The position numbers and the translations under genes were made by a program. Of a DNA stretch of 64,000 bases, positions 27,612 to 38,197 are shown piece after piece. Source of the DNA: Bdellovibrio sp. ZAP7. Lineage in GTDB: Bacteria > Bdellovibrionota > Bdellovibrionia > Bdellovibrionales > Bdellovibrionaceae. Position 1 is the first letter of the stretch. Each line of letters opens with the position of its first letter. The stretch is from assembly GCF_006874645.1 (NCBI RefSeq), contig NZ_CP030082.1, forward strand, positions 1,798,001-1,862,000. The letters run 5' to 3'. The notes beneath the pieces are model-generated. The model had not been told where the DNA came from. It made no database searches and saw only the letters and a program-made list of their open reading frames with translations.

Positions 27612-28754
27612 CTATTTCCACACAGCTAATTCATCCCACGCACTGCGATTTTCAATCTGGCTGAAGTCATATACATCAATATGTGGAACATTTTTGGAGA
27701 TCACCTGCAGACTTTGTTGAAACTCTTCCAGATTCGGAGTGACAGTGCTGTGCTGTCCTCGCCACGGGGAGATTTCAATATGAATGATGGAATCACTTCG
27801 GTTCGCGACCAGATTTTCAAACTCTTTTGAGGCGGGCAAAGTCCATTGTGGAGTAAATACTGGAGTGCCATATTCCGCGCGCCACTGTTGCCACAAAAGT
27901 TCACCCACAATGAAGTCGATTTTCTGCTGTTTTTTTAAACTCAAAATTTCATTCAAATCAAAACCCACAGCATCACGCATTTTTTCGGACGTAAATAAAT
28001 GGCCTTCTGATTCCGCAGGCCAAGTTTGCACAACACCGGCTTTGATATTTTGCTGATGACTGATCTCAGCCATCATTCCTAAAAGTTCTGTCACACCTAA
28101 AGCACGCACCTTTTTCCAGTTTTCATCTCCTAATTTTCCAGAGGGAAAACGGGCAAAAAAAGCTTTATTGGCTTCGGAATTAAAATCGGCTTCGCCACGC
28201 CAGTAACAATCCACCGTGGGTTCGACAGCTTCCACCGCGTAAAGTTCGGGAAAGCGCATAACCAGATCTTGTAAAAATCCTTTCAGCCACACGCGATACT
28301 CTGGATGCCATGCTGAAAGAAAATAAGTCTGTGGCATCGGTTTATAATCATGACCCAAATTATTTTTTGAGCGCCATTCAGGACGAGCGTCCCAAACAGT
28401 TTTGTAATCGGTCAGTGAAATAACGGCGACAACTTTAAAGCCGTTAGCGCGGGCTAAATTATAAAGTTCGAGAAAAATATTTTTCTCTCCAAAGTGAGTT
28501 TCAACTTCCGTCAAAGGATACTCGGTTGGATAAAAGGCTCCATGATTTGAAACATAGGCATAAACGAACAATGTATTCACATGGGCTTCTTGCGCTCGAG
28601 AAATCACTTTTTGCGCAATTTCAGCAGCTGAAAGATGGGGATATAGTTCGTAAAAGTAGGAGGGGTCTACTCGCAGGCCGCGCAAAGATTCGCTGGCCCA
28701 TACGAAAGAAGGAAGAAAGAAAAGTAAGAAGGCAGAGATCCATCTCGTCATCAT
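27612..28754 (-). CDS. Exported TIM-barrel hydrolase-like protein
   Basis: 380 residues. The signal peptide (to about residue 20, ending FVWA) is followed by RGLRVDPSYFYELYP, then NTLFVYAYVSNHGAFYPTEY, HPEYRVWLKGFLQDLVMRFP, and AVEAVEPTVDCYWRG with acidic residues placed as at the ends of barrel strands. This order resembles the glycosyl-hydrolase-like GHL10/DUF187 and PgaB C-terminal type of TIM barrels, which act on surface or cell-wall glycans. The assignment is by pattern. Acting outside the cytoplasm is supported by the signal peptide. No operon partner is obvious; a short exported Cys-rich protein gene lies upstream on the same strand. Confidence 0.7.
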   Translation of the reverse strand: MMTRWISAFLLFFLPSFVWASESLRGLRVDPSYFYELYPHLSAAEIAQKVISRAQEAHVNTLFVYAYVSNHGAFYPTEYPLTEVETHFGEKNIFLELYNLARANGFKVVAVISLTDYKTVWDARPEWRSKNNLGHDYKPMPQTYFLSAWHPEYRVWLKGFLQDLVMRFPELYAVEAVEPTVDCYWRGEADFNSEANKAFFARFPSGKLGDENWKKVRALGVTELLGMMAEISHQQNIKAGVVQTWPAESEGHLFTSEKMRDAVGFDLNEILSLKKQQKIDFIVGELLWQQWRAEYGTPVFTPQWTLPASKEFENLVANRSDSIIHIEISPWRGQHSTVTPNLEEFQQSLQVISKNVPHIDVYDFSQIENRSAWDELAVWK

Positions 28755-28809
28755 GAGCTCCTAAAAGGGTCATGGTAACGAGGCTTAGTTTAGGAATCTA
28801 CCGGCGATG

Positions 28810-29283
28810 CTATGGTATTTGACAAGCGCGACGAAGCAGGTCTGCTTCACGCCAAGTTTGTAGGTCGCGAAGCGCGCCTTTTAAGTACCACATGATTTTA
28901 AATTGCTCATTAAACGGAAGCTGACAAAAACCTGTGTCGACATAGCAGCTCACATGATCATCAATGGCTTTGGTTTTAATGTCCCCACATTGCAAGCCTT
29001 CAACAGTTTCACGAAGTCGCTCCTGCAAACACAGGCGAACATCTTGCAGCCACAACTGACTGGAGATCTTAAATTTGGGCTCGTCCTTGACGAAAAGTTC
29101 GCAGTAAGGAATTCCGAAATTCTGCCAGTAGCCTTTTTTACCACAAGGATGTTCCTGTTCCATGCAGTGATAAAACTCACAGGATTTATTAGAGATCGGG
29201 CAGTCCAAGCCGCTGGCTTTGGCAGCTAAGGGCAGGGTGAAACTTGAAATAAGAATAAGGATCCAATTTTTAAGCATTTTCAT
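28810..29283 (-). CDS. Small exported Cys-rich protein
   Basis: 157 residues. The signal peptide (about 1-23, ending AAKA) is followed by a domain with about ten Cys (for example LDCPISNKSCEFYHCMEQEHPCG, then YCELF, VRLCLQ, LQCGD, VSCYVDTGFC), which suggests several disulfides and an oxidising compartment. The segment CGKKGYWQNFGIPYC is notable. No family is recognised. The gene is divergent from queA. Confidence 0.75.
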   Translation of the reverse strand: MKMLKNWILILISSFTLPLAAKASGLDCPISNKSCEFYHCMEQEHPCGKKGYWQNFGIPYCELFVKDEPKFKISSQLWLQDVRLCLQERLRETVEGLQCGDIKTKAIDDHVSCYVDTGFCQLPFNEQFKIMWYLKGALRDLQTWREADLLRRACQIP

Positions 29284-29433
29284 GAGATACCCGGGACTTT
29301 CTCAAAGAAGGGGCTTTTTAGCAATTTCGGAGGACCTGGTGGGAAATAACTATCGAATTTTCCAGGTTTTTGACAGGTAAAAGTTACTTCCGGAGCTTCA
29401 TTCCCGCAGGGAGCTGTGGTAAGAAAGCCCCCT

Positions 29434-31598
<2,165 letters not shown>

Positions 31599-31662
31599 CT
31601 GACATAACTATTGATTCTTCCATGGAATAATGCTGAATTTTAGCGTCATCATTGGAGGAATC

Positions 31663-32004
31663 ATGTTATTCAGACTACTAGTTAATGCAGCATTCGCGCA
31701 ATCTGCTCCAGCAGCAGGCGGCCAACCATCCACTCTTGAGATGTTTGTCCCATTCATCTTTATCTTCGTTATTTTCTATTTCCTTATTATCCGACCTCAA
31801 TCAAAACGCCAAAAAGAACATCAGAAGTTTTTGACTGAACTTAAGCGCGGTGACGAAGTCATCACGTCTTCTGGTATTTTGGGTCGTCTTGAAGGCATCA
31901 CTGACCAATTCGTGACTGTAGAGATCGCGGATGGCGTGAAAGTTAAAATGCTTCGTACTCAAATCGCGACAACTCAGAAAGCAGCAACAGAGGAAAAGAA
32001 ATAA
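31663..32004 (+). CDS. yajC: Preprotein translocase subunit YajC
   Basis: 113 residues from ATG 31663, preceded by TTGGAGGAATC. One membrane helix (VPFIFIFVIFYFLIIRP) is followed by the family signature SKRQKEHQKFLTELKRGDEVITSSGILG and a KMLRTQIA segment. YajC associates with SecDF and supports Sec-dependent export. The stop codon shares one base with the secD start, showing coupling. Confidence 0.96.
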   Translation: MLFRLLVNAAFAQSAPAAGGQPSTLEMFVPFIFIFVIFYFLIIRPQSKRQKEHQKFLTELKRGDEVITSSGILGRLEGITDQFVTVEIADGVKVKMLRTQIATTQKAATEEKK

Positions 32005-33692
32005 TGGAAGGACTACGTTGGAGAACCATCGGCGCGGCCGCTGGTATCGTATTGGCTCTCGTATGGTTTATGCCGAATATCGCTAACTTCGGTAATTCTT
32101 GGTGGCCATCTAAGCAAAAAATGAACTATGGCTTGGACATTCAAGGTGGTTTGCATCTTGTAATGGGTGTTGACGTTGATGGCGTGGTGAAAGAATCCAC
32201 GACTCGTTTAATGGCATCCATTAAAGCAGACACTGCGAAAGACAACATCGCATTGACTGACGTTAAATCTGAAAAGCCTGAGTCAGGCGAGTTGACTCTG
32301 CATTTTGCGGCGGGAGACAAAGCTAAAGTTCTTAAATACATGGCTGATAAACATCCTGCAGACCTGCAAGAGGTTGGCACGACGGATACAACAGCGACTT
32401 ATCGTTATTTCGATGCCTATTTGAATGACTATAAAAATCGCGTGATCCAGCAGGCGATTGAAACGATCCGTAACCGTATCGATGAGTTCGGTGTGGCGGA
32501 GCCTTCAATCTCTCAACAAGGTGCAAATCGTATCCTGGTTCAATTGCCGGGTATGGCCGACGCTGAAAAAGCAAAACAGTTGATCAATACAACTGCGAAA
32601 CTTGATTTCATGATCGTGTCTCACGAAAAAACTCCTCAAGAACTTCAAGTTTTGATTGCTGAAGCTGAAAAAGCTGGCGGTTATAAATTGGAAGGCATGA
32701 AGTACTCTGACTACGTCACTCGTATCAATAACGACCTTAAAGGTAAATTGCCTGAAAAGTCTGTTGTGTACTTCGAGAAATCTTCGAATGCCGCGACAAT
32801 GGAAGCTGGCGCCGTTCCGTATCTTCTTAAAACAGATACAGATCTAACTGGCTCTGCCTTGGATGACGCTTCTGTTGGTTATGACCAATATGGCGCTCCG
32901 ATGGTAACTCTTCGTTTCAACTCTGCGGGCGCGACTAAGTTCAGCGACCTGACGGGTGCAAACGCTGGTAAGCAAATGGCGATCGTTCTGGATAAAATCA
33001 TCAAATCTGCTCCAAGCATTCGAGAGCGTATTGGGGGTGGTTCTGCAACTATCACTTTGGGCGGCGGTCGTGACCGTAACCAAATGATGGATGAAGCGAA
33101 AATGATTTCCACAGCTCTTCGTGCGGGTGCATTGCCTGCGTCTTTGGAGCAATTGGAAGAACGTCGCGTAGGTCCTACATTGGGAGCTGACTCTATCAAT
33201 AAAGCTAAAATGGGTGCCTATATCGGTGCTGCACTGATCGTTCTATTTATGCTTATGTACTACAAAGGCATGGGTGTTGTGGCGACTGTTGCTTTGGCTG
33301 TGAACGTTTTGGGTGTTTTGGCGCTTCTAACTTCATTCGGTGCAACTCTGACTCTTCCGGGTATCGCCGCGATCGCCTTAACGGTCGGTTTTGCGGTGGA
33401 TGCGAACGTTCTGATCAATGAGCGCATTAAGGAAGAATTGGCAGCTGGTCACAGTTTGAAAGTGGCGATCAAAGAAGGCTACAACCGTGCGATGTCTGCG
33501 ATCATCGACTCCAACGTAACGACGGGTGCGACAGCTGTGGTGCTTTTGTACTTCGGTACGGGCCCAGTGCGTGGTTTCGCGGTGAACTTGTTGATCGGTA
33601 TCGTTACGACTTTGTTCGCGAACGTATTCTTCTCCAAAGTGATCGTGGATCAATTGGTTTACAAATTTAACGTGAAAAAGTTGTCAATCTAG
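32004..33692 (+). CDS. secD: Protein translocase subunit SecD
   Basis: 562 residues. N-terminal helix, then NYGLDIQGGLHLVMGVD (the D1 signature), a periplasmic P1 domain with IETIRNRIDEFGVAEPSISQQG, and a membrane half with LGGGRDRN, TLGADSINKAKMGAYIGAALIVLFM, and ALTVGFAVDANVLINERIKEEL with the conserved acidic D..V...R motif. SecDF uses the proton gradient to pull exported proteins through SecYEG. The start overlaps yajC by one base; secF follows after 14 bases. Confidence 0.97.
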   Translation: MEGLRWRTIGAAAGIVLALVWFMPNIANFGNSWWPSKQKMNYGLDIQGGLHLVMGVDVDGVVKESTTRLMASIKADTAKDNIALTDVKSEKPESGELTLHFAAGDKAKVLKYMADKHPADLQEVGTTDTTATYRYFDAYLNDYKNRVIQQAIETIRNRIDEFGVAEPSISQQGANRILVQLPGMADAEKAKQLINTTAKLDFMIVSHEKTPQELQVLIAEAEKAGGYKLEGMKYSDYVTRINNDLKGKLPEKSVVYFEKSSNAATMEAGAVPYLLKTDTDLTGSALDDASVGYDQYGAPMVTLRFNSAGATKFSDLTGANAGKQMAIVLDKIIKSAPSIRERIGGGSATITLGGGRDRNQMMDEAKMISTALRAGALPASLEQLEERRVGPTLGADSINKAKMGAYIGAALIVLFMLMYYKGMGVVATVALAVNVLGVLALLTSFGATLTLPGIAAIALTVGFAVDANVLINERIKEELAAGHSLKVAIKEGYNRAMSAIIDSNVTTGATAVVLLYFGTGPVRGFAVNLLIGIVTTLFANVFFSKVIVDQLVYKFNVKKLSI

Positions 33693-33706
33693 GATCGGTA
33701 GAAAAA

Positions 33707-34660
33707 ATGGCTAATAATAATACAAAAACTACGGCAACTGAATTTTCTGGCAAATACGACTTTATCGGTAAAGTAAACCTTTTCACTGGTATCTCGGTTT
33801 TGTTGGTAGTTATTTCTTTGGTTTACTTGGGCGTGAAAGGCATCAACTACGGTATCGACTTTAAGGGCGGTACCGAGTTCCAGGTAAAATTTGATAAAGG
33901 TGTTTCCATTGATCAGGTTCGTAAATCTGTTGATGAATTGCACCTAGGTGAAGTGGGCGTTCAATCTTTTGGTGATAATGATGAATTCATCATCCGTTTC
34001 CAAGGTAAGCAAGGTGCTACTGATAAAGAAACGAATGAAATCTTGAATGCAGATATCGCTAAGATTAAGGACATCGTTCTTAAAACATTCGCAGCAAACA
34101 ATCCTGAAATTCGCCGTGTTGATACGGTAGGTCCTCAGGTGGGTGCAGAATTGAAACGTAACGGATTGCTAGCGGTATTCTATTGCTTGCTTGTGATCTT
34201 GATCTACGTGGCACTTCGCTTCGACTATAAATACGCGCCGGGTGCAGTATTTTGCTTGTTCCATGATGCGGTGATCACTTTGGCGATCTTCGTGGCTGTG
34301 GGTAAAGAAGTAAACGTACCTATCTTGGCGGCGATTCTGACATTGATCGGTTACTCGCTGAATGACACGATCGTCGTGTTCGACCGTATCCGTGAAACTG
34401 ACTCGCACTACCACGATAAAGGTTATGCCTTCATCATCAATAAAGCGATTAACGACATGTTACACCGTACATTGATGACTTCCGGAACAGTATTCACTTC
34501 AGCATTGTGTTTGTGGTTGTTCTCCGGTGGTACAGTTGGTGATATCGCCTTTGCGATCTGCGTGGGTATCGTGTTCGGTACTTACTCATCTATCTACGTG
34601 GCAGCTCCGGTTGTCTTGATGATGGATAAATTGACGGGTAAGAAAACAGCTAAAGCTTAG
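33707..34660 (+). CDS. secF: Protein translocase subunit SecF
   Basis: 317 residues. NYGIDFKGGTEFQVKF near residue 45 is the SecF counterpart of the SecD motif; the second half has six helices with VALRFDYKYAPGAVFCLFHDAVIT, LIGYSLNDTIVVFDRIRET and TLMTSGTVFTSALCLWLFSGG. It pairs with SecD. A hairpin follows the stop. Confidence 0.97.
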   Translation: MANNNTKTTATEFSGKYDFIGKVNLFTGISVLLVVISLVYLGVKGINYGIDFKGGTEFQVKFDKGVSIDQVRKSVDELHLGEVGVQSFGDNDEFIIRFQGKQGATDKETNEILNADIAKIKDIVLKTFAANNPEIRRVDTVGPQVGAELKRNGLLAVFYCLLVILIYVALRFDYKYAPGAVFCLFHDAVITLAIFVAVGKEVNVPILAAILTLIGYSLNDTIVVFDRIRETDSHYHDKGYAFIINKAINDMLHRTLMTSGTVFTSALCLWLFSGGTVGDIAFAICVGIVFGTYSSIYVAAPVVLMMDKLTGKKTAKA

Positions 34661-34672
34661 TTAATAAAAACC

Positions 34673-34694
34673 AAAGGCCCCTTACGGGGCCTTT
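34673..34694 (+). terminator. Hairpin after secF
   Basis: AAAGGCCCC and GGGGCCTTT form a 9-base-pair stem with loop TTAC, 12 bases after the secF stop. Only TTT ends the stem and GTGC follows, so it may attenuate rather than fully stop transcription into recJ. Confidence 0.6.
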
Positions 34695-34709
34695 GTGCTT
34701 GGAGAATTT

Positions 34710-36437
34710 GTGAATCCATTGTGGAAGTTAAGAGAATCAGATACCGAGGTGGCGACACCTGAGAAAGTCGAGGGGCAATGGCCATCCTTGATCGGTAAGC
34801 TCTTGGCTGCGCGTGGATTCACTCAACCTCAAGAAGTTGAAAAGCTGTTATTTCCAAAGCTCGTAGATTTGAAAGATCCTCTTTTGTTAAAGGGGATGTC
34901 TCAAGCACTGGAGCGTCTGGGACAAGCTTATCTCAATAAAGAAAAGATCTGCATTTATGCGGATTTCGATTTGGATGGGACTTCAGGACTCGCTCTTTTA
35001 AAAACCGGTATGCAGGCTTTGGGTTTTACCGAAGTGTTGCACTATCAGCCCAAGCGCTTGTCTGAAGGTTACGGCTTTCATGCGGCAGCGGTGGAAGAGT
35101 TAAAGTCCCAGGGTGTGTCTTTAATTATCACTGTCGACGTCGGGATCACCGCTCATGCGGCGATCGATAAGGCTCGGGAGTTGGGTGTGGATGTGATCCT
35201 TACGGACCATCACTTGCCAGCAGAAACTTTGCCTCAAGCTTACGTGATCATTAATCCCAATCAGGGAACTTGCGAAAGTGGTTTAGGTTATTTATGTGGT
35301 GCGGGAGTTGCATTTTATCTGCTTCGCGGATTGAAAAGATACTTTCATGATCACGCCGAACTGCCTAAAAACAATTGGGATTTAAAAGAAGTCTTAGATT
35401 ACTTCACGATCGGTACTTTGACCGATATGGTCCCGTTGGTTGACGATAATCGCGTGTTGGTAAAACACGGTTTGGTTAAACTTGCCGAGACGAAAAGAGC
35501 CGGACTTCGAGCATTACTTGAAGAGTTGGATCTGCAAGATCGTGCTTTAACCAGCCAAGACGTGGCGATTCGCTTTGCCCCCAAATTAAATGCACTTTCC
35601 AGAATGGAATCGGGGATTCTTCCGATTGATATTTTTCTTTTAGATGATGTTTCTAAAGCTCGCGATATGGTTCGTCAGGTGATGAAGAACAACTCGACGC
35701 GCGTTCAGCTTCAAAGTGATGCAGAAACAGAAGCTCAAGAATTACTTAAAGAGTGGCCACATAAAGACTTTGTATTTGTGGCTTCTCCAAATTTCCACCG
35801 CGGTGTTGTCGGTTTGATCGCGACGAAGCTGACTCAAGTCTATAACAAACCAGCCTTCGTCGGTTCTGTGGGTGATGACGGTATGATCGTCGGATCCGCT
35901 CGTTTGCCACAAGGTCAGGAAGCATGTCTGGTCGAGGCGATGGGTTCGGCAGCAGAGTTGATGAGCCGTTTTGGTGGTCACTCGGCGGCAGCGGGATTTG
36001 AAATCGCAGAAACGAAAGTCGCTCAGTTTGTGGATCGTTTGAGCGGGCATTTTTCGGATCTTCGCGAAAAGCCAAAGCCGTTAGAAATCTTTTACGATGT
36101 TCAAGCAAGTCTTCCCGAAGTCAGCGCCAGCCTAATGAAGTGGTATGATTTTGTCGGTCCTTTTGGGGCAGGCTTTGCGATTCCATTAATTCATTTTTCA
36201 AATATTCAGATTTTATCCAAACGCGAGCTTAAGGGTGGTCATCTGCGCTTAAAGCTGTTTGATCCTGATAGCAACGCGACGATGGAAGCCCTGTTATTTA
36301 CACCGACTCCTCGTCAGGTGGAAACTTTGCACACGGTGCCGGGTTTTTATGATATCTTAGGGGAGCTTCAGTGGAATTACTTTGCTGGGCAAAAAACAAT
36401 ACAAATCCTGATTCGTGATCTGAAGGCCATGTCATGA
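34710..36437 (+). CDS. recJ: Single-stranded-DNA exonuclease RecJ
   Basis: 575 residues from GTG 34710, which has GGAG 5 bases upstream. RecJ degrades single-stranded DNA 5' to 3' in recombination and mismatch repair. DHH-family motifs: ICIYADFDLDGTSG (motif I), LIITVDVGI (II), LTDHHLP (III), then INPNQ, and after a linker the DHHA1 region RGVVGLIATKL and SRFGGHSAAAGFEI. It is coupled to queC by a four-base overlap (ATGA). Confidence 0.95.
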   Translation: MNPLWKLRESDTEVATPEKVEGQWPSLIGKLLAARGFTQPQEVEKLLFPKLVDLKDPLLLKGMSQALERLGQAYLNKEKICIYADFDLDGTSGLALLKTGMQALGFTEVLHYQPKRLSEGYGFHAAAVEELKSQGVSLIITVDVGITAHAAIDKARELGVDVILTDHHLPAETLPQAYVIINPNQGTCESGLGYLCGAGVAFYLLRGLKRYFHDHAELPKNNWDLKEVLDYFTIGTLTDMVPLVDDNRVLVKHGLVKLAETKRAGLRALLEELDLQDRALTSQDVAIRFAPKLNALSRMESGILPIDIFLLDDVSKARDMVRQVMKNNSTRVQLQSDAETEAQELLKEWPHKDFVFVASPNFHRGVVGLIATKLTQVYNKPAFVGSVGDDGMIVGSARLPQGQEACLVEAMGSAAELMSRFGGHSAAAGFEIAETKVAQFVDRLSGHFSDLREKPKPLEIFYDVQASLPEVSASLMKWYDFVGPFGAGFAIPLIHFSNIQILSKRELKGGHLRLKLFDPDSNATMEALLFTPTPRQVETLHTVPGFYDILGELQWNYFAGQKTIQILIRDLKAMS

Positions 36438-37129
36438 AGAATAAGAAAAAAGTCGTTGTCCTTTTGTCGTCGGGCTTAGACTCGACTGTTAATATTTTTG
36501 AAGCGATCAAGCACCATCACGAAGTGGTGCTGGCTTTGACGTTTAATTATGGTCAAAAGGCAGCAAAAAAGGAAATCGAGCAGTCTGCTAAAATTGCGAA
36601 ATTCTTAGGTGTGCCCCATAAAGTTTTGGATGTGACTTGGTTTAAGGAATTTAACAAGTCCTCTTTGCTGGTCGATGATCAAAAAGTTCCCACAGGCAAT
36701 GATGTTGAAATCGACAATATGGAAAAATCTGCGGAATCTGCAAAATCTGTTTGGGTTCCCAATCGCAATGGGATTTTCCTAAATATCGCTGCTGCTTATG
36801 CAGAAGCCTTGGGTGCAGACTCCGTGATTCCGGGATTCAATGCTGAAGAAGCCGCGACCTTCCCTGATAACTCAATTGATTATCTAAAAGCGGCAACTCA
36901 CGCGTTCTCATTTTCCACTTCCAACAAAGTGACAGTGGGTTGTTATACGGCTCACTTAAATAAACCTGCGATCGTTCTTTTAGGGCAAGGCCTGGATGTT
37001 CCTTGGGAATTGACCTGGCCATGTTATTTCGCCGGGGACGAGTGGTGCGGGCAGTGTGAATCTTGTAAGCGTGCGAAGCGCGCCTTTGCCTCGGCAAATG
37101 TTGACGTGAAAAACCTCTTTAAGGAGTAG
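36434..37129 (+). CDS. queC: 7-cyano-7-deazaguanine synthase
   Basis: 231 residues. QueC converts 7-carboxy-7-deazaguanine to preQ0 with ATP and ammonia. The PP-loop appears as LLSSGLDSTVNIFEA, where the usual SGG is SSG. Further motifs: LTFNYGQKAAKKEIEQSAKIA, VPNRNGIFLNIAAAYAEALG, and GFNAEEAATFPDNS. The zinc site CGQCESCKRAKRAF lies near the C terminus. It overlaps recJ by four bases and precedes a DUF366 gene, joining it physically to the queA-tgt region about 6 kb upstream. Confidence 0.96.
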   Translation: MKNKKKVVVLLSSGLDSTVNIFEAIKHHHEVVLALTFNYGQKAAKKEIEQSAKIAKFLGVPHKVLDVTWFKEFNKSSLLVDDQKVPTGNDVEIDNMEKSAESAKSVWVPNRNGIFLNIAAAYAEALGADSVIPGFNAEEAATFPDNSIDYLKAATHAFSFSTSNKVTVGCYTAHLNKPAIVLLGQGLDVPWELTWPCYFAGDEWCGQCESCKRAKRAFASANVDVKNLFKE

Positions 37130-37134
37130 TCGCC

Positions 37135-37704
37135 ATGGAAATGCATTTTATTGAAAAAAAATTCGCTTACGATGGCAGTCAGCTTCATTCCTTGTTTGCG
37201 TATCTGGAGCACGGGGTTTTGGGGCCTTCCATTATTTCCTGGATCGGCCGCTGTGATATTCCGTTTTCTCATATGGTCGACGGAGAGGATTTGCTGGCGA
37301 ACGCCGTGATCGCTGGCGATGAGATGCTTCACTTCATTATTGAAGTGTTCGATCGTGATCTGTTTAGTGGAGTGGCGTTGCAACGCCTGTTTGCCTCGAT
37401 TGCCCGCGATTATATGCAGGCCCATGCGGGGAGTGCTTTAAAAACTGAAACACTGATCCGCGATGGTGACGACATCTATTGGGGAGATCGCAAACTTTCC
37501 ATCAGTATCGCCACTCGTTCGCCGGTTTCTACGATGGTGCATTTTGCGATGAATATCACGAATGAAGGCACTCCGGTAAAAACAGCCTGTCTGAATGACT
37601 GGAAAGTAGATCCCCGCAGAACTGCGGAGGATCTAATGACTTTATTTAAAAAAGAATACGAGACGATTGTTACGGCGACTCAAAAAGTTCGCCCTGTTCC
37701 TTAG
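37135..37704 (+). CDS. DUF366-family protein, possibly linked to deazaguanine metabolism
   Basis: 189 residues, starting six bases after the queC stop with AGGAG upstream. The sequence is soluble, with IGRCDIPFSHMVDGEDLLANAVIAGDEMLHFIIEVFD, then LFASIARDYMQAHAG and DIYWGDRKLSISIATRSP. This is the pattern I associate with DUF366, a family seen in archaea and some bacteria; the name is from memory. Conserved His, Asp and Glu residues in the first half could bind a metal. Tight linkage to queC suggests a step or accessory role in preQ0/queuosine metabolism; that is inference. Confidence 0.75.
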   Translation: MEMHFIEKKFAYDGSQLHSLFAYLEHGVLGPSIISWIGRCDIPFSHMVDGEDLLANAVIAGDEMLHFIIEVFDRDLFSGVALQRLFASIARDYMQAHAGSALKTETLIRDGDDIYWGDRKLSISIATRSPVSTMVHFAMNITNEGTPVKTACLNDWKVDPRRTAEDLMTLFKKEYETIVTATQKVRPVP

Positions 37705-38141
37705 TGTCGAGAATGATCTACCGCCGGGACACCCGTGGTCTCGGTGAATTTTTTTAAAGGTAGATCATAGACGACTTCATGACCCACAGCATTTTCACGA
37801 ACAGCTTTGATTTTCAGCTGGCCTTGGCCTGATATTTTTCCTTGCGGCACGCAGTGAAAATGATTTCCGCCCATGATTCCACATTTGTATGCGATCACTT
37901 TTGCGCGGCCTTTTCCTTGGAAAACCGCCGTCACTGAAGAGTTTTGAACAGTGGGATTTTTAAATTCCATGTCCAATAAGAAAATATGAGCACCTTGAAC
38001 TGGGTCGATTTCAAGCTCGGTATGAAAAGGTCCTGGCATTTTTATGTGCCCGCCATTGGGACCAGGGCTATCTTCGCCGTGGGCTTGGACTAAAAGAGGA
38101 GAGGTGGCTAAGGCAATGGTAAGTAGGGTTTTATAAAACAT
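37701..38141 (-). CDS. Small periplasmic His-rich protein, possible metal handling
   Basis: 146 residues. The signal peptide (MFYKTLLTIALATSPLLVQA) leaves a mature protein beginning HGEDSPGPNGGHIKMPGPFHTELE and ending DHSRH; a CGIMGGNHFHC loop lies near residue 104. His-rich ends and a strand-rich core are typical of small periplasmic proteins encoded near metal efflux genes, and copA lies about 3.5 kb downstream. Copper or other metal binding is inferred. It converges with the DUF366 gene, overlapping by four bases. Confidence 0.75.
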   Translation of the reverse strand: MFYKTLLTIALATSPLLVQAHGEDSPGPNGGHIKMPGPFHTELEIDPVQGAHIFLLDMEFKNPTVQNSSVTAVFQGKGRAKVIAYKCGIMGGNHFHCVPQGKISGQGQLKIKAVRENAVGHEVVYDLPLKKFTETTGVPAVDHSRH

Positions 38142-38197
38142 GGCGGGCTCCTTATCCTGTAATAGGAATCAGGAGCTTACTTTGTGACAGCGAATTT

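Noticed and set aside
29341-29433. TTGACA at 29370 as a queA promoter
   Set aside because: Good -35 hexamer but no acceptable -10 at 16-18 bases.
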